Assembly (NCBI RefSeq): GCF_000729995.1
Contig: NZ_JNFG01000199.1
Coordinates: forward strand, 124,001-188,000
Reading direction: 5' to 3'
Origin: Caballeronia sordidicola
GTDB lineage: Bacteria; Pseudomonadota; Gammaproteobacteria; Burkholderiales; Burkholderiaceae
Length of the DNA stretch: 64,000 nt
This document shows positions 7,776 to 16,824 of this stretch, piece by piece. The notes under the pieces were generated by a model. The model was not told the origin of the DNA and did not search any database. It was given only the letters and a program-made list of their open reading frames with translations. The position numbers and the translations under genes are program-made. Each line of letters starts with the position of its first letter. Position 1 is the stretch's first letter.

Positions 7776-9287
7776 ATGGATGCAGTGAACAAGCAGTTCC
7801 TGAGTGCGCAGTTGTTTATTGACGGGAAGTTCGTCGATGCGGCGTCGGGCGAGACCATGGACATCATCAATCCTGCCGATGGTGCAGTGATCGGCTCGTT
7901 GTCGAAGGCGTCGGCGGAGGACGTAGGCCGTGCCGTGCAATGCGCGCACGATGCATTTGAAAGCGGTGTTTGGCGCGATATGCCGTTTACGCAACGCTCT
8001 CGTATCCTGAACCGTTTCGCCGATCTGTTCGAAGCGGACCTGGAGAATTTCTACAAGCTGGAGACGCTCAACAATGGCCGGCCGATCGTTGAGACGCGCG
8101 CGCAGATTTCGCGCTTGCCGCAGTTTTATCGATACTTCGCGGCGCTTGCACTCACACGCCGTAGCGACGTGATCCCGATCGAAGGTCCGTATCTCTGCTA
8201 CACGCAGCGCGTGCCGCTGGGTGTTTGCGCGCTGATGACGTCGTTCAATCATCCGTTGATGATTTTATCAAAGAGCCTCGCGCCGGCGCTCGCAACGGGA
8301 AATAGCGTCGTGATCAAGGCGTCGGAGCAGACCCCGCTCACCACGGTGCGGCTGGTCGCGTTATTGCAGCAGGCGGGTGTTCCTGACGGCGTGGTGAACG
8401 TGATCAACGGCGAGGGCAAGGAAGCGGGCGCTGCGTTGGCTCGGCATCCGCTGATCGCCAAGGTCGTGTTCACCGGTGGTACGGAAGTGGGCCGATCCAT
8501 CGGCGAGGCGGCGGCGCAGACGTTTGCGCTGACAACGCTCGAACTGGGCGGCAAGGGCGCAGTGATCCTGTTCGACGACATGGACATCGATCGCGCGGTG
8601 AACGGCGCGGCGTTCGCGGCGTTTATCGGCGCCGGACAGACTTGCGTGTGCGGTGCGCGCCTGCTTGTGCACGAGTCCATCTACGAAAAGTTCCTCGATA
8701 AATTCCGCGCGAAGGTCGAGGCAATTCGCGTGGGGAACCCCGCCGATCTCAACACGCAACTGGGCCCGGTGATCTCCGAGCGTTCGCGTACGCGCATCCT
8801 GGACATGCTGGAACGGGGGATTAAGGACGGTGCGAAGCTGCTTGCAGGCGGCGGTATTCCGGCACATCTGAAGGAGGGATTTTATCTCAAGCCTACCGCG
8901 TTCTACGATGTCGATCCGAAATCGGAATTGGGGCAGGGCGAGGTGTTCGGTCCCGTCACCGTGATCATGCCGTTCAAGGACGAAGCGGACGCGCTGCGCA
9001 TTGCCAACGACACGCAGTTCGGCCTCGCGGCTTCTGTCTGGACAATGGACGTGGCGCGTGCTCATCGCGTGGCGAGCAAGCTGGTGTTCGGCATGGTCTG
9101 GATCAACGATCACCATCGGCTGGATCCGGCTTCGCCTTGGGGCGGCTTCAAGAATAGCGGCGTGGGACGGGAAACCGGGATCGAATCCTTCGATCAATTC
9201 AGCGAGCCGCGCGCGGTGACCGTTAATACGAGCGGCACCACGGTCGACTGGTACGCCGACGATGGTCAGCTGAAGCGACTCAACTGA
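7776..9287 (+). CDS. NAD(P)-dependent aldehyde dehydrogenase
   Basis: A 503-residue ALDH-superfamily enzyme that oxidises an aldehyde to the acid. The catalytic pair is present: Glu256 in LELGGKG and Cys290 in GAGQTCVCG. Cofactor-site and C-terminal motifs also fit (TSFNHP, GQGEVFGPVTVI, PWGGFKNSG). The start follows CGGAGAAAG and lies 16 bp after the MFS stop, so the two are co-transcribed. Together with the crotonase-like gene, the carrier and possibly the acyl-CoA synthetase at 13.7 kb, the set resembles side-chain shortening of aromatic or hydroxycinnamate-type acids, but the substrate is not established. Confidence 0.92.
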   Translation: MDAVNKQFLSAQLFIDGKFVDAASGETMDIINPADGAVIGSLSKASAEDVGRAVQCAHDAFESGVWRDMPFTQRSRILNRFADLFEADLENFYKLETLNNGRPIVETRAQISRLPQFYRYFAALALTRRSDVIPIEGPYLCYTQRVPLGVCALMTSFNHPLMILSKSLAPALATGNSVVIKASEQTPLTTVRLVALLQQAGVPDGVVNVINGEGKEAGAALARHPLIAKVVFTGGTEVGRSIGEAAAQTFALTTLELGGKGAVILFDDMDIDRAVNGAAFAAFIGAGQTCVCGARLLVHESIYEKFLDKFRAKVEAIRVGNPADLNTQLGPVISERSRTRILDMLERGIKDGAKLLAGGGIPAHLKEGFYLKPTAFYDVDPKSELGQGEVFGPVTVIMPFKDEADALRIANDTQFGLAASVWTMDVARAHRVASKLVFGMVWINDHHRLDPASPWGGFKNSGVGRETGIESFDQFSEPRAVTVNTSGTTVDWYADDGQLKRLN

Positions 9288-9414
9288 AGCGACTGCGGCA
9301 GGTACCTCATCCGTCGCGTTCAGTGGCATCGTCTCGCCCGACTGGTGTGCGCCAGTGAACGCTCGACAGGTGCTCGGGCATGTTGACCCTATCCTCATGC
9401 CGCAGCACGGTTGA

Positions 9415-10611
9415 TCACAACGGAGCAGGTAGCATCGCGGAACTGATTGCGATGACGCGTTCCAGATCACGCAAGTTGCTCGTGTTGGTCTTGCGCAGGA
9501 TGGCCTTGACCTGGCTTCGGATCGTCTCAGACGATACACACCTCGTCCTTGCAACGTCCTCGGCGGTCGCGCCTCCGCCAAATGAAAGCGCGACGGCCGC
9601 CTCGGCTTTTGTAAGCCCATACAGGTCGCACATCAGACCAGGGTGCGGCAACGAAGGATGGTTCAAATGGCGCGCAACGATCATCGCAGTGCCTGGCTGG
9701 ATGCGACAGCCGGTTCCGGTTCCCGTTCCCGTTCCAGTACCTGGGCCGGAAAGGAAGTAAGTCATGGCAGGAGAGACGAGGACGGCGAGCGAGGCTCGGC
9801 TCGCAGGTTCGTCGCGCGTATTGCGCATCCTTAGCGCACATCCGGAACCGCCTTTTGCGACTGCGGCAACGAGCTGGCTCAATCTTGAATGATCGTCTGG
9901 GTGGCGTGCCGAAAGCGTTGTGCTTCCCGGGCTCGGGTCCGGCCCGGCCCGGCTCACCGTCATGCCACACACCCCGTTCGTTAGTGCGACTGCTGCTGCG
10001 TTCGCGTGTTTGACGCGCATATTCCCGTCTACAACCATAACGGCTATCGAAAGGGCATCCAGCGCGCCGGCGCCAAGCCTGGATGCATCCGGCTCGAACC
10101 GCTTGCGCAACTGAAGCGCGCGTTGCAAGTGCGGCATGAGCGACTGCAGCGTATGCCGGTCGCGCTCGTCGAACGGTCCTGCCGCGACGTCGCGCGTAAA
10201 TGCGATCGACACAGCCGTTTCCGCGCTTAGCAATCCGCCAATCATGTGCCGGAAACCGGCGTGGCGTCCGAAGTCGTTATAAAACTCGCTGTTCAAAAAC
10301 TCACGATCCGGCACGATATCTTCGCCGCGCACGACCCGCCCGATAGGAGCGAAACCGCTACGAATCGCGTTTTCCGCTTCCACGCGCCAGGGAGAGATGT
10401 CCCGGTAGTAATGGCGAACCCGCTCATCGTAAGTGCCGGGCTCCAGGAAGACGTTGTGTTCTCTACCGTTCGCAGCGGGAAGAACCAGGCTGGCTTGCTG
10501 GGCTCCCGTCAGCGTGACAATCTGGCGTGCGACCTCCGGCCAGCTCGCGCCTTCAGCCAGCGCGGCCGCATAGATAAGGTCGATAAGATCCGCAAGCTCG
10601 GACTGCGGCAC
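9415..10611 (-). CDS. LuxR-type helix-turn-helix transcriptional regulator with a Gly-Thr repeat linker
   Basis: A 398-residue regulator with a C-terminal LuxR/NarL-type HTH (YGLTKAEAAVALSFGGGATA, then CVSSETIRSQVKAILRKTNT). The N-terminal half looks like a GAF/autoinducer-type sensory region and the middle like a PAS-type one (VMVVDGNMRVKHANAAAVAL). GTG at 10611 is preferred because GGAGG precedes it; the in-frame TTG at 10626 has no ribosome site. Between sensor and HTH lies a (Gly-Thr)5-Gly tract coded by a hexanucleotide repeat. It is divergent from the amidohydrolase-like gene and convergent with the aldehyde dehydrogenase. Confidence 0.82.
   Translation of the reverse strand: MPQSELADLIDLIYAAALAEGASWPEVARQIVTLTGAQQASLVLPAANGREHNVFLEPGTYDERVRHYYRDISPWRVEAENAIRSGFAPIGRVVRGEDIVPDREFLNSEFYNDFGRHAGFRHMIGGLLSAETAVSIAFTRDVAAGPFDERDRHTLQSLMPHLQRALQLRKRFEPDASRLGAGALDALSIAVMVVDGNMRVKHANAAAVALTNGVCGMTVSRAGPDPSPGSTTLSARHPDDHSRLSQLVAAVAKGGSGCALRMRNTRDEPASRASLAVLVSPAMTYFLSGPGTGTGTGTGTGCRIQPGTAMIVARHLNHPSLPHPGLMCDLYGLTKAEAAVALSFGGGATAEDVARTRCVSSETIRSQVKAILRKTNTSNLRDLERVIAISSAMLPAPL
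9710..9745. repeat. Imperfect hexanucleotide repeat inside the LuxR-type gene
   Basis: Six consecutive 6-bp units, CCGGTT CCGGTT CCCGTT CCCGTT CCAGTA CCTGGG on the plus strand, code the Gly-Thr repeat on the minus strand. The 6-bp unit keeps the reading frame when copies are gained or lost, so strains could differ in linker length. Confidence 0.8.
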
Positions 10612-10879
10612 CTTGGCCTCCGACAAACGGGAGTGGGAATGTCGACGAGAAATGATATCCCGGTAGAGAAACTAGTTTAGTCAATTCAACGGATATCGTC
10701 AGATGCGATGCAGTTATAAAACGACAATTAGATAAATACTGTGGTGCGCGCGTCTGCTCTTAACGGGAATCTAATTCTGCTAGCGAACAATGCATGTGCT
10801 GGCGCGCAGCGTACGGGTTTGCGGACCGTATCAAGGCGCCGTCCGACGCAATTCTCAAAGCCAACAGTCCTGTGTTCAC

Positions 10880-11773
10880 ATGCCTCAACAACAAAAGTTT
10901 ATCGATGCCCATTTGCGCCTGAAGAGGGACACGGCGACTACGCTTGAATCAGTCGAAACGCCTCTGCTGATGCAACGCTTTGCGGGCGACCTGGTCAATG
11001 GAAATCGTCCTGAGGACTCTCCTCGCGAGAGGCGGGACTACCATCTCGACGGATTGATCTGCACCGGGAAGATTCCTTTTTCTCCTGATGGGGCGAGCGC
11101 GCAAATACGGCATTGGGAACAGGCGCACGGGTTACGCCATGCCTTCGTCGCTCAAGTCGATCTGCTCGATCCGGACATCGAAAAAACACTGGCTTGCTAC
11201 GCTGGCATGGACCGCATCACGGGCGTGCGCCAGCTGATGGCCTGGGATCAAGTACGCCGGACATACCGTCCAGGAAGCATCAACTTGCTGATCGATCCAT
11301 TCTGGCGAAAGCGGCTTGAACTGTTGAAACGACATGACTTCAGGTTCGGTGTCGAGGTCCTTGCCTATCAGTTACCGGCTCTTGTCTCCGTCGTTCGGAA
11401 ATATCCGGAGATCGGCTTCACGATTGAACCGATGGGCTGGCCGCTGAATGGCGATCCGGAAAACTACGTTCGATGGAAACGCGGGCTCGTTGACCTGGCC
11501 GATTGCGACAACGTGCGAGTGGACGTCTCCGCGCTGGAGCGCGTGTTTGGCGTGCGCTGGTCGTTCGAGCTTGCAAGCACATGGATCACTACAGTCATAG
11601 AAACGATGGGCGTATCGCGGTGCATGTTCGCCAGTCACATGACGGCGTCCGAAGCGGCATCCGGGTTTGCGCAGATGCTAGCGCGCTACAACCGGCTCAC
11701 GCAGCAACTTTCCGAATCCGAGGCGGATAGCTTGTTTTATCGTGTGGCAGACCTCTGGTTCCGTCCGAAGTAA
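10880..11773 (+). CDS. Amidohydrolase-2-like protein lacking metal ligands
   Basis: A 297-residue protein with the layout of the TIM-barrel amidohydrolase-2 family (2-pyrone-4,6-dicarboxylate lactonase type): FIDAH at the N-terminus, FVAQVDLLDPDIEKTLACYAG, GVRQLMAWDQ, IGFTIEPMGWPLNGDPENY and a C-terminal MFASH. Key ligand positions are changed: the HxH after the first strand is HLR (His11, Arg13), the usual barrel His is Pro184 (IEPMG) and the late acidic residue is His253 (FASHM). A hydrolase with this pattern is unlikely to bind metal normally. The ATG at 10880 is the best start but has no clear ribosome site. It is divergent from the LuxR-type gene. Confidence 0.7.
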   Translation: MPQQQKFIDAHLRLKRDTATTLESVETPLLMQRFAGDLVNGNRPEDSPRERRDYHLDGLICTGKIPFSPDGASAQIRHWEQAHGLRHAFVAQVDLLDPDIEKTLACYAGMDRITGVRQLMAWDQVRRTYRPGSINLLIDPFWRKRLELLKRHDFRFGVEVLAYQLPALVSVVRKYPEIGFTIEPMGWPLNGDPENYVRWKRGLVDLADCDNVRVDVSALERVFGVRWSFELASTWITTVIETMGVSRCMFASHMTASEAASGFAQMLARYNRLTQQLSESEADSLFYRVADLWFRPK

Positions 11774-11806
11774 GCGCTTCAAATAAAAATACACGCGCGA
11801 AAGTAA

Positions 11807-11826
11807 CGGCTTCCGCCGCATTTTTT
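11807..11826 (+). terminator. Weak intrinsic terminator after the amidohydrolase-like gene
   Basis: A short CGGC-TTCC-GCCG hairpin is followed by CA and six T residues, 34 bp after the stop. The stem has only four pairs, so efficiency is doubtful. Confidence 0.4.
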
Positions 11827-12205
11827 ATCAACGCCTGAATCAAGGGCAGAGCCGGTGCCGTTATCACCAATTTTGGGGATGATTGGCAGGAACTCGGCAG
11901 ACATACTCCCGCTACGTTTTAACGTCGTTGCGCATGTCAGGTCGAGGCTGCTGTTGGCTTATTGTCCGCGTAATTGCCAGTTGCGTAAAACCAGTCGTTT
12001 TTATCCCCATTTTTGGTGATGGAAATCGCGCCGGTGTTCAGCAGAATTCACCCACGCGAAATTCGACGCACCTTGAATCCCAAGTGGTCCTTCTTCAACG
12101 TGCGGGCGGTGTGCCGGTCCGGATTTTCTTATCCAGCGCCAGCCGCTTTCCGTGTATGCCGCCGTCCAACAGCACGGCTTCCACTAATACAGGTACAGGT
12201 CTCAA
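11827..12205. other. Non-coding gap before the NHL lipoprotein gene
   Basis: About 380 bp with no gene I can support; open frames here show no protein-like composition. It presumably holds the promoter of the lipoprotein gene. AGGT copies close to 12200 give a possible ribosome site. Confidence 0.5.
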
Positions 12206-13345
12206 ATGAAATTGCTTTCATCTATTCCGCGCTCGTCTGCCGTTGCTAAATTTGTTGTGATTGGCTGCTTGGCTGGACTTCTGGGTGCTTGCGGAGGCGG
12301 CGGTTCCCAAGGTTCGTCCAATCAACCTTCCCCACCGCCGGCGACGCAACCAGTGGTCAATATCTTCGCCGGCGTCGTGGGTGCAACGGGCGCTGTCAAC
12401 GGAACGACTGGTACCGCGCAGTTCAACGCTCCGCAAGGTCTGGCGACCGACGCCGCAGGCGATGTCTTTATCGCCGATACAGCCAACTACACCATACGCA
12501 AGGTGAGCAACGGGGTGGTGTCGACTTTCGCGGGCACGCCGGGTCAGGCGGGTAGCGCGGACGGCCCGGGTAATGTTGCCAATGGCGCGCTGTTTGCCGG
12601 TCCGTGGATGATCGCCTCAGACCGTGCCGGAAACCTCTACGTGACAGATCAGGGCAGCAACGGAGCAGGCGCCGTCATCCGGAAGATTACTCCCGCGGCT
12701 CAGGTGACGACGCTCACTAATGCCGCCACGGGCACAGCAATCCAGACTGACGGCGGTGGTGCGATCGCAGTAGACAGCAATTCGAATGTGTACGTCTTCA
12801 CGTCTACGCCGACGCAGCCCAGCGTACTCGAGCAGATCACACCTGCCGGCCAGGTGAACCTGATCTCGCTGACCGCAATGTTGGGCGGGGCGCCGATGGC
12901 GTTGGTGAATCCGCAGGCTATCGCGATCGATTCGGCCAACAACATCTATGTGTCGGACGATGACCTGAACGAGGATGCAGGCGCACTCTACAAGATCACG
13001 CTGACCGGCACGAACGGGGTCGTGACCACGCTTGCCGGTTCCACTGCGGTCTCGGGCGCAACAGACGGTCCCGGGAACGTCGCAAGCTTCAACGGTCTCG
13101 ATGCACTCGCTCTGGACGGGGCGGGCAACGTATTCGCGAGCGACTATAACAACGGCACGATTCGCGAAATATCGCCAGCTGGCGTTGTCAGCACGCTGGC
13201 GGGGATTCCAGGCCAGAACGGCCTCGTCACGGGTCCGCTTCCCGCGCCGCTGCCGGACATCGGCGCATTGTTGTTGTTCGGGCAGTCGCTTTATGCCAGC
13301 GATCTCGACGACAACGTCATTCTCTCGATCAGTCCGGTGCAGTAA
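12206..13345 (+). CDS. NHL-repeat beta-propeller lipoprotein
   Basis: A 379-residue secreted lipoprotein. Signal peptide with lipobox LLGAC, then a GGGG linker and a Ser/Pro-rich stretch. The rest is a repeated NHL pattern, with units of the form PQGLATDAAGDVFIADTANY, TIRKVS, VSTFAGTPGQAG and PQAIAIDSANNIYVSDDD. About six blades can be counted, as expected for a propeller. Such proteins act as surface binding scaffolds or non-hydrolytic lactonase-like folds; there is no evident catalytic signature. It lies between the amidohydrolase-like and acyl-CoA synthetase genes but has its own upstream gap. Confidence 0.88.
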   Translation: MKLLSSIPRSSAVAKFVVIGCLAGLLGACGGGGSQGSSNQPSPPPATQPVVNIFAGVVGATGAVNGTTGTAQFNAPQGLATDAAGDVFIADTANYTIRKVSNGVVSTFAGTPGQAGSADGPGNVANGALFAGPWMIASDRAGNLYVTDQGSNGAGAVIRKITPAAQVTTLTNAATGTAIQTDGGGAIAVDSNSNVYVFTSTPTQPSVLEQITPAGQVNLISLTAMLGGAPMALVNPQAIAIDSANNIYVSDDDLNEDAGALYKITLTGTNGVVTTLAGSTAVSGATDGPGNVASFNGLDALALDGAGNVFASDYNNGTIREISPAGVVSTLAGIPGQNGLVTGPLPAPLPDIGALLLFGQSLYASDLDDNVILSISPVQ

Positions 13346-13363
13346 GCGGCCTCTGCTTGTTCA

Positions 13364-13507
13364 ACCCATTTATACGGCTGGGGTAAAGAGGTGGAAAGCA
13401 ATGCAGTCGACGTGCTGATTCACTCGATGCGCAAGAGGTTCGGGCAATCGTTGATCCGAAATATACGGGGTCTCGGCTGGACCGTGAGTACTCCGTCGGT
13501 CAGCTAA
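13364..13507 (+). pseudogene. C-terminal remnant of an OmpR/PhoB-type response regulator
   Basis: In one frame, bases from about 13364 to the TAA at 13505-13507 translate as HLYGWGKEVESNAVDVLIHS followed by MRKRFGQSLIRNIRGLGWTV and a short tail. This is the winged-helix end of an OmpR-family DNA-binding domain (EVESNAVDVHIHRLRRKLG...IRTVRGLGY is the family form). There is no receiver domain upstream and the frame is closed by a stop at 13343, so about 180 residues are missing. It is a relic of a regulator gene lost next to the acyl-CoA synthetase gene. Confidence 0.75.
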
Positions 13508-13658
13508 TTCGGTCAGCTAATCCCGCGCTCATTCTGCGCTCATTTTTCCCGTACATCATGCGTTGAACGCAAGAGCGGGATTGGCTTGCGATAACGCGCA
13601 GGCTGACAGCCAAACCCACAGCAATGCCCACCCCATCATTCACCAAGGAGGATCGATC

Positions 13659-15248
13659 ATGAAAAATGACAGCGAAACAACAGAGCGGCTTTATGTCGAT
13701 GCATTACTCGACCAGTTTGGAATACGGCCGGATAAACCCGTGCTGCGTTATCTTCATGCTGACGTGACCGGCGGCGCGCTGCGTCGCTCGATCTTCCGCT
13801 ACGCACGTGCGCTCCAGGCACTCGGTATTGGCCGGGGCTCTCTGCTCGCATTGCTCGCACCCAATTGTCCCGATGCACTCGCCATCCGCTACTCGGCGAA
13901 TCTTCTTGGCGCCGCGACGCTGTTCATGCCTGCGCTCGCGAAGCGCGATCAACTCAGTGCACTGCTTGCCAGAATCCAGCCCACGCTCCTGGTCGTGTTC
14001 GGAGAAACAGAGCATCTCGTCCCTGACGGCGTGACTGTGCGCGTCGTGCCAGTGGATTTCGACATGGATACTTTTCGGCTGGACCGGCTTGCCGCAACAC
14101 AGTCGGATCGGCCCTTGCACAGCCGTGCCATGGCCGATGATCTCGCGGTAATCGTATCGTCCGGTGGCACGACAGGCATGCCGAAATGCAGCCGGCGATC
14201 TTTCGCGGCGTATTCGGCAATGGTCAGGGCAGAGAAGGCAGAAGACAAGCGGCAACTGGTCAATGGAGCGCTCGCATACATTTCACAAGTACTCGTGGAC
14301 TCGACCTTGATCGGTGGAGGCACGGTCGTGCTCGAGCGCCAATACGACGCTGCCGCGACGCTCTCGATGATCGAGTCGGAACGCATCACCGACTTGCTGC
14401 TGGTTGAGCCGCAGCTTTTCGAAACGATGGATCATCCGGACGCACGCTGGCGCGATCTGTCATCGTTGCGTTCGATTGCACACATCGGCGGCTCGGCGCC
14501 CGCGGTTCTGCGACAACGCGCAATCAAGCGTTTCGGCCCGGTGCTCAAGCATATGTACGGCGCGAGCGAGGCGGGTCTGGTGAGCGTGCTTGCAACGCCT
14601 TCGTACGAGCCGACCATCGATATGTCATTCGGCGCAGGGCGCATTGTGGATGGCGTCGAGGTACGCATCCGCCGCGCAGACGAACGATTCGCGGATGTCG
14701 GCGAGATTGGCAACATCGAGGTGAGGTCGTGCTGTGTGGCGCAGGGCTACTACAGGCAGCCGGAAGCGGAGTCACACAAGTTTCGCAACGGCTGGTGCCG
14801 GATGGGCGACACCGGTTTCATCGACGAGGATGGCCACCTGCATGTTTTCGGGCGCGCGTCCGATGTTGCGGTAATCGACGGTGTTTGCATCAGCCCGACC
14901 AAGATCGAGGAAATCCTCTGCTGGCTGCCTGACGTACGGTATGCCGCGGCGTATGCACCAGGAAACGGTTCAGCGGCCTATACATGGAACGCGTTGGTTG
15001 AGCCATGGGCAGGAAGACGCGTAGAGGTTGCGCGCTGCGCAAGCATTCTCGAATCAGTGTTCGGCACTTCCATTGCGAACCGGGTGAACATTATCCCGGT
15101 CGATCGCGTGCCACAAACCGAACAGGGCAAAGTGGACCGCATGGCGATTGAAGCGGTTCTTCAGGATGGGCTGCGTAATAGAACGCGACGGATCGAGTTC
15201 GATCCGCAATCGCGTCGGCAGGCAAGCCTGGTCGACGCATCAATGTGA
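13659..15248 (+). CDS. ANL-superfamily acyl-CoA synthetase / AMP-dependent ligase
   Basis: A 529-residue adenylate-forming enzyme that activates a carboxylate with ATP and transfers it to CoA or another thiol. Motifs seen: the ATP loop SSGGTTGMPK (residues 167-176), YGASEAG, GDTGFIDEDGHLHVFGR and the C-terminal catalytic lysine Lys491 in EQGKVDR. AAGGAGG before 13659 fixes the start; upstream in-frame starts would add an unlikely peptide. The region after the GR motif reads ASDVAVIDGVCISP, where many relatives have a Lys, a modest deviation. A substrate cannot be named; medium-chain or aromatic acids are possible given the nearby catabolic genes. Confidence 0.87.
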   Translation: MKNDSETTERLYVDALLDQFGIRPDKPVLRYLHADVTGGALRRSIFRYARALQALGIGRGSLLALLAPNCPDALAIRYSANLLGAATLFMPALAKRDQLSALLARIQPTLLVVFGETEHLVPDGVTVRVVPVDFDMDTFRLDRLAATQSDRPLHSRAMADDLAVIVSSGGTTGMPKCSRRSFAAYSAMVRAEKAEDKRQLVNGALAYISQVLVDSTLIGGGTVVLERQYDAAATLSMIESERITDLLLVEPQLFETMDHPDARWRDLSSLRSIAHIGGSAPAVLRQRAIKRFGPVLKHMYGASEAGLVSVLATPSYEPTIDMSFGAGRIVDGVEVRIRRADERFADVGEIGNIEVRSCCVAQGYYRQPEAESHKFRNGWCRMGDTGFIDEDGHLHVFGRASDVAVIDGVCISPTKIEEILCWLPDVRYAAAYAPGNGSAAYTWNALVEPWAGRRVEVARCASILESVFGTSIANRVNIIPVDRVPQTEQGKVDRMAIEAVLQDGLRNRTRRIEFDPQSRRQASLVDASM

Positions 15249-15404
15249 TTCACGCCGTCGAGCGATGGGCATCGCGGCCCACGCTTGCCGGCTACGGTTC
15301 AACCCGCATTACATCGTCGTCATGCGTCGCGGCCTGCGAAGTAATTCAGCGCTAATTCTTCGACGTCACCATGGCATCTGTGTACTCACTGGATATCTAA
15401 CATC

Positions 15405-15956
15405 ATGAAACGTTTACAACTCGTGTGCGTGGCCACACCTCTATGCCTGATCGCCCTCTCATTGACCGGGTGCGCCGTCATTCCTCCCAGCGGCCCGACC
15501 GTGGTCGCGTTGCCCCCCAAGGGAGAGTCGCTGAGCAAATTCCAGCAGGAAGATTACGCCTGCAGGGATTATGCGTTCCGCTCTGACAACGCATCGCAAC
15601 CAGCGGCAGCGGCGACCAATGACGGTCTGCGCACCGGGGCGATCGGCACCGTAGGCGGTGCCGCGGCAGGCGCGCTTTTGGGCGCGGCAGCAGGCGATGC
15701 AGGTATTGGCGCGGCGATCGGCGCGGGCGCCGGCTTGCTGTTTGGCAGCGCCGTGGGTTCCAACGGCGCTCAGGCCACCTCGGAGAGTTTGCAAGCCCGC
15801 TACGACGCCGCCTATTCGCAATGCATGGCGTCCAAGGGAAATGAAATCACGCACCCGGCCGTCTATTCGACCGCGCCCATGTACGCACCGCCGCCCGTCA
15901 TGGCGCCTACGCCGGTCGTCTATGGTTATCCGCAACCTGCTTTCGGCTACTGGTAA
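15405..15956 (+). CDS. Glycine-zipper lipoprotein
   Basis: A 183-residue outer-membrane-type lipoprotein with signal peptide and lipobox LTGCA. The centre is a glycine zipper (GAIGTVGGAAAGALLGAAAG and further GxxxG repeats to GLLFGSAVG, residues about 80-125), which can form a membrane-embedded helical hairpin. A conserved Cys pair flanks it (YACRDYA and YSQCMASKG). The C-terminus is rich in Pro, Tyr and Met. Proteins of this kind are common in Burkholderiaceae and are linked to envelope stability; the exact role is not known. Confidence 0.85.
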   Translation: MKRLQLVCVATPLCLIALSLTGCAVIPPSGPTVVALPPKGESLSKFQQEDYACRDYAFRSDNASQPAAAATNDGLRTGAIGTVGGAAAGALLGAAAGDAGIGAAIGAGAGLLFGSAVGSNGAQATSESLQARYDAAYSQCMASKGNEITHPAVYSTAPMYAPPPVMAPTPVVYGYPQPAFGYW

Positions 15957-16219
15957 TACGGACGACGCCCCCGGTCGATGGCGGCGACATAATTTTTCCC
16001 TAACTCAGCGCTTATACGATGTATCCAGTCGATGCACACCGGCACTTGCGGTGAACACCACCTGACAAGTTTCAATTTGCAGCAAGCGTACCCGATTCGA
16101 AAGGGTACTTACCATCAGCCCGGGCATTCACTCTCGAAGCCGGGCGTATTGATTTATCAACAAGCAGGACCCTGCCGCCGCGAAGGCGGAAAGACCCGCA
16201 ACATTATCTGGAGAATGTT

Positions 16220-16549
16220 ATGAAACACCTTGTTATTGCGACCGTCGTGTTGGCCAGCGTATGTGTGTCCTCCGTTGCTTTTGCACAATCAGCAAAGCCA
16301 GTCACGCCCGCACAAATGAGCTGCTCGGATTTCCTTGCCGTGGACGATGCCTATAAACCCGCGCTCGTCTATTGGGTCTCAGGCGTCGACAAGCTAGGCG
16401 TGAAGGAAACCGTGACGACAGTCGTCGATGTTGGAACTCCGGTAGCCATGGTAGTTGGCGAGTGCAAGCAGACGCCGAAGGCGCCGTTCGCGAGCAAAGT
16501 CCACGACCTGTACAAGAGCGGTCGAATGACGCTGTTCAGCCACAGCTGA
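16220..16549 (+). CDS. HdeA/HdeB-family periplasmic acid-stress chaperone
   Basis: A 109-residue protein with a cleavable signal peptide (AFAQS) and the HdeA core: MSCSDFLAVDDAYKPALVYW with one half of the disulfide, and VVGECKQTP with the other. HdeA unfolds at low pH and keeps periplasmic proteins soluble. Length and the two cysteines fit the family. The start has GGAG seven bases upstream. The gene is followed by a small possible terminator and a 67-codon frame. Confidence 0.88.
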   Translation: MKHLVIATVVLASVCVSSVAFAQSAKPVTPAQMSCSDFLAVDDAYKPALVYWVSGVDKLGVKETVTTVVDVGTPVAMVVGECKQTPKAPFASKVHDLYKSGRMTLFSHS

Positions 16550-16569
16550 GCGTCGCCGCTCCAATTTTT
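16548..16569 (+). terminator. Candidate intrinsic terminator after hdeA-like gene
   Basis: GAGCG-TCGC-CGCTC overlaps the stop codon and is followed by CAA and five T residues. The stem is short, so this may only attenuate transcription into the next small frame. Confidence 0.4.
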
Positions 16570-16612
16570 CCGCTTGTATTTTAGTGAACCATTTCTGGAA
16601 GGATGATAAACC

Positions 16613-16816
16613 ATGAAGATCAGCTATCCTCATCAAGTAGAATTGATTAACGCGTCAAAGTTCGGCATCGAGCATGTCGAAATGATGATCGAAAAGTTGA
16701 AAACGGAATGTCCCGATGCGTTCCATACGGACAGTACCCTGGTAAAGCGTAGGTTCCATCATAAGCCGACCTCTGACACGCCTTGTCGTGGCTTCGTCGC
16801 CGATCGGGATTCGTGA
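16613..16816 (+). CDS. Small hypothetical protein, 67 residues
   Basis: A short soluble frame opening MKISYPHQVELINASKFGIE and continuing with an amphipathic helix (EMMIEKLKTECPDAF). GGAAGG nine bases before the ATG is a good ribosome site and composition is protein-like for the first 40 residues; the tail (HHKPTSDTPCRGFVADRDS) is less convincing and could be the result of a frameshift. No function can be given. A perfect 13-bp hairpin starts 9 bp after the stop. Confidence 0.5.
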   Translation: MKISYPHQVELINASKFGIEHVEMMIEKLKTECPDAFHTDSTLVKRRFHHKPTSDTPCRGFVADRDS

Positions 16817-16824
16817 GTGTGTCG

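Noticed and set aside
11883..12209. 108-codon plus-strand frame in the gap before the NHL lipoprotein
   Set aside because: Composition is not protein-like and it would overlap the lipoprotein start; treated as non-coding.
13659..15248. Assigning the acyl-CoA synthetase-like gene as feruloyl-CoA synthetase
   Set aside because: The nearby crotonase, aldehyde dehydrogenase and carrier make it tempting, but the gene is 4 kb away with other genes between and no substrate-specific residues could be read.
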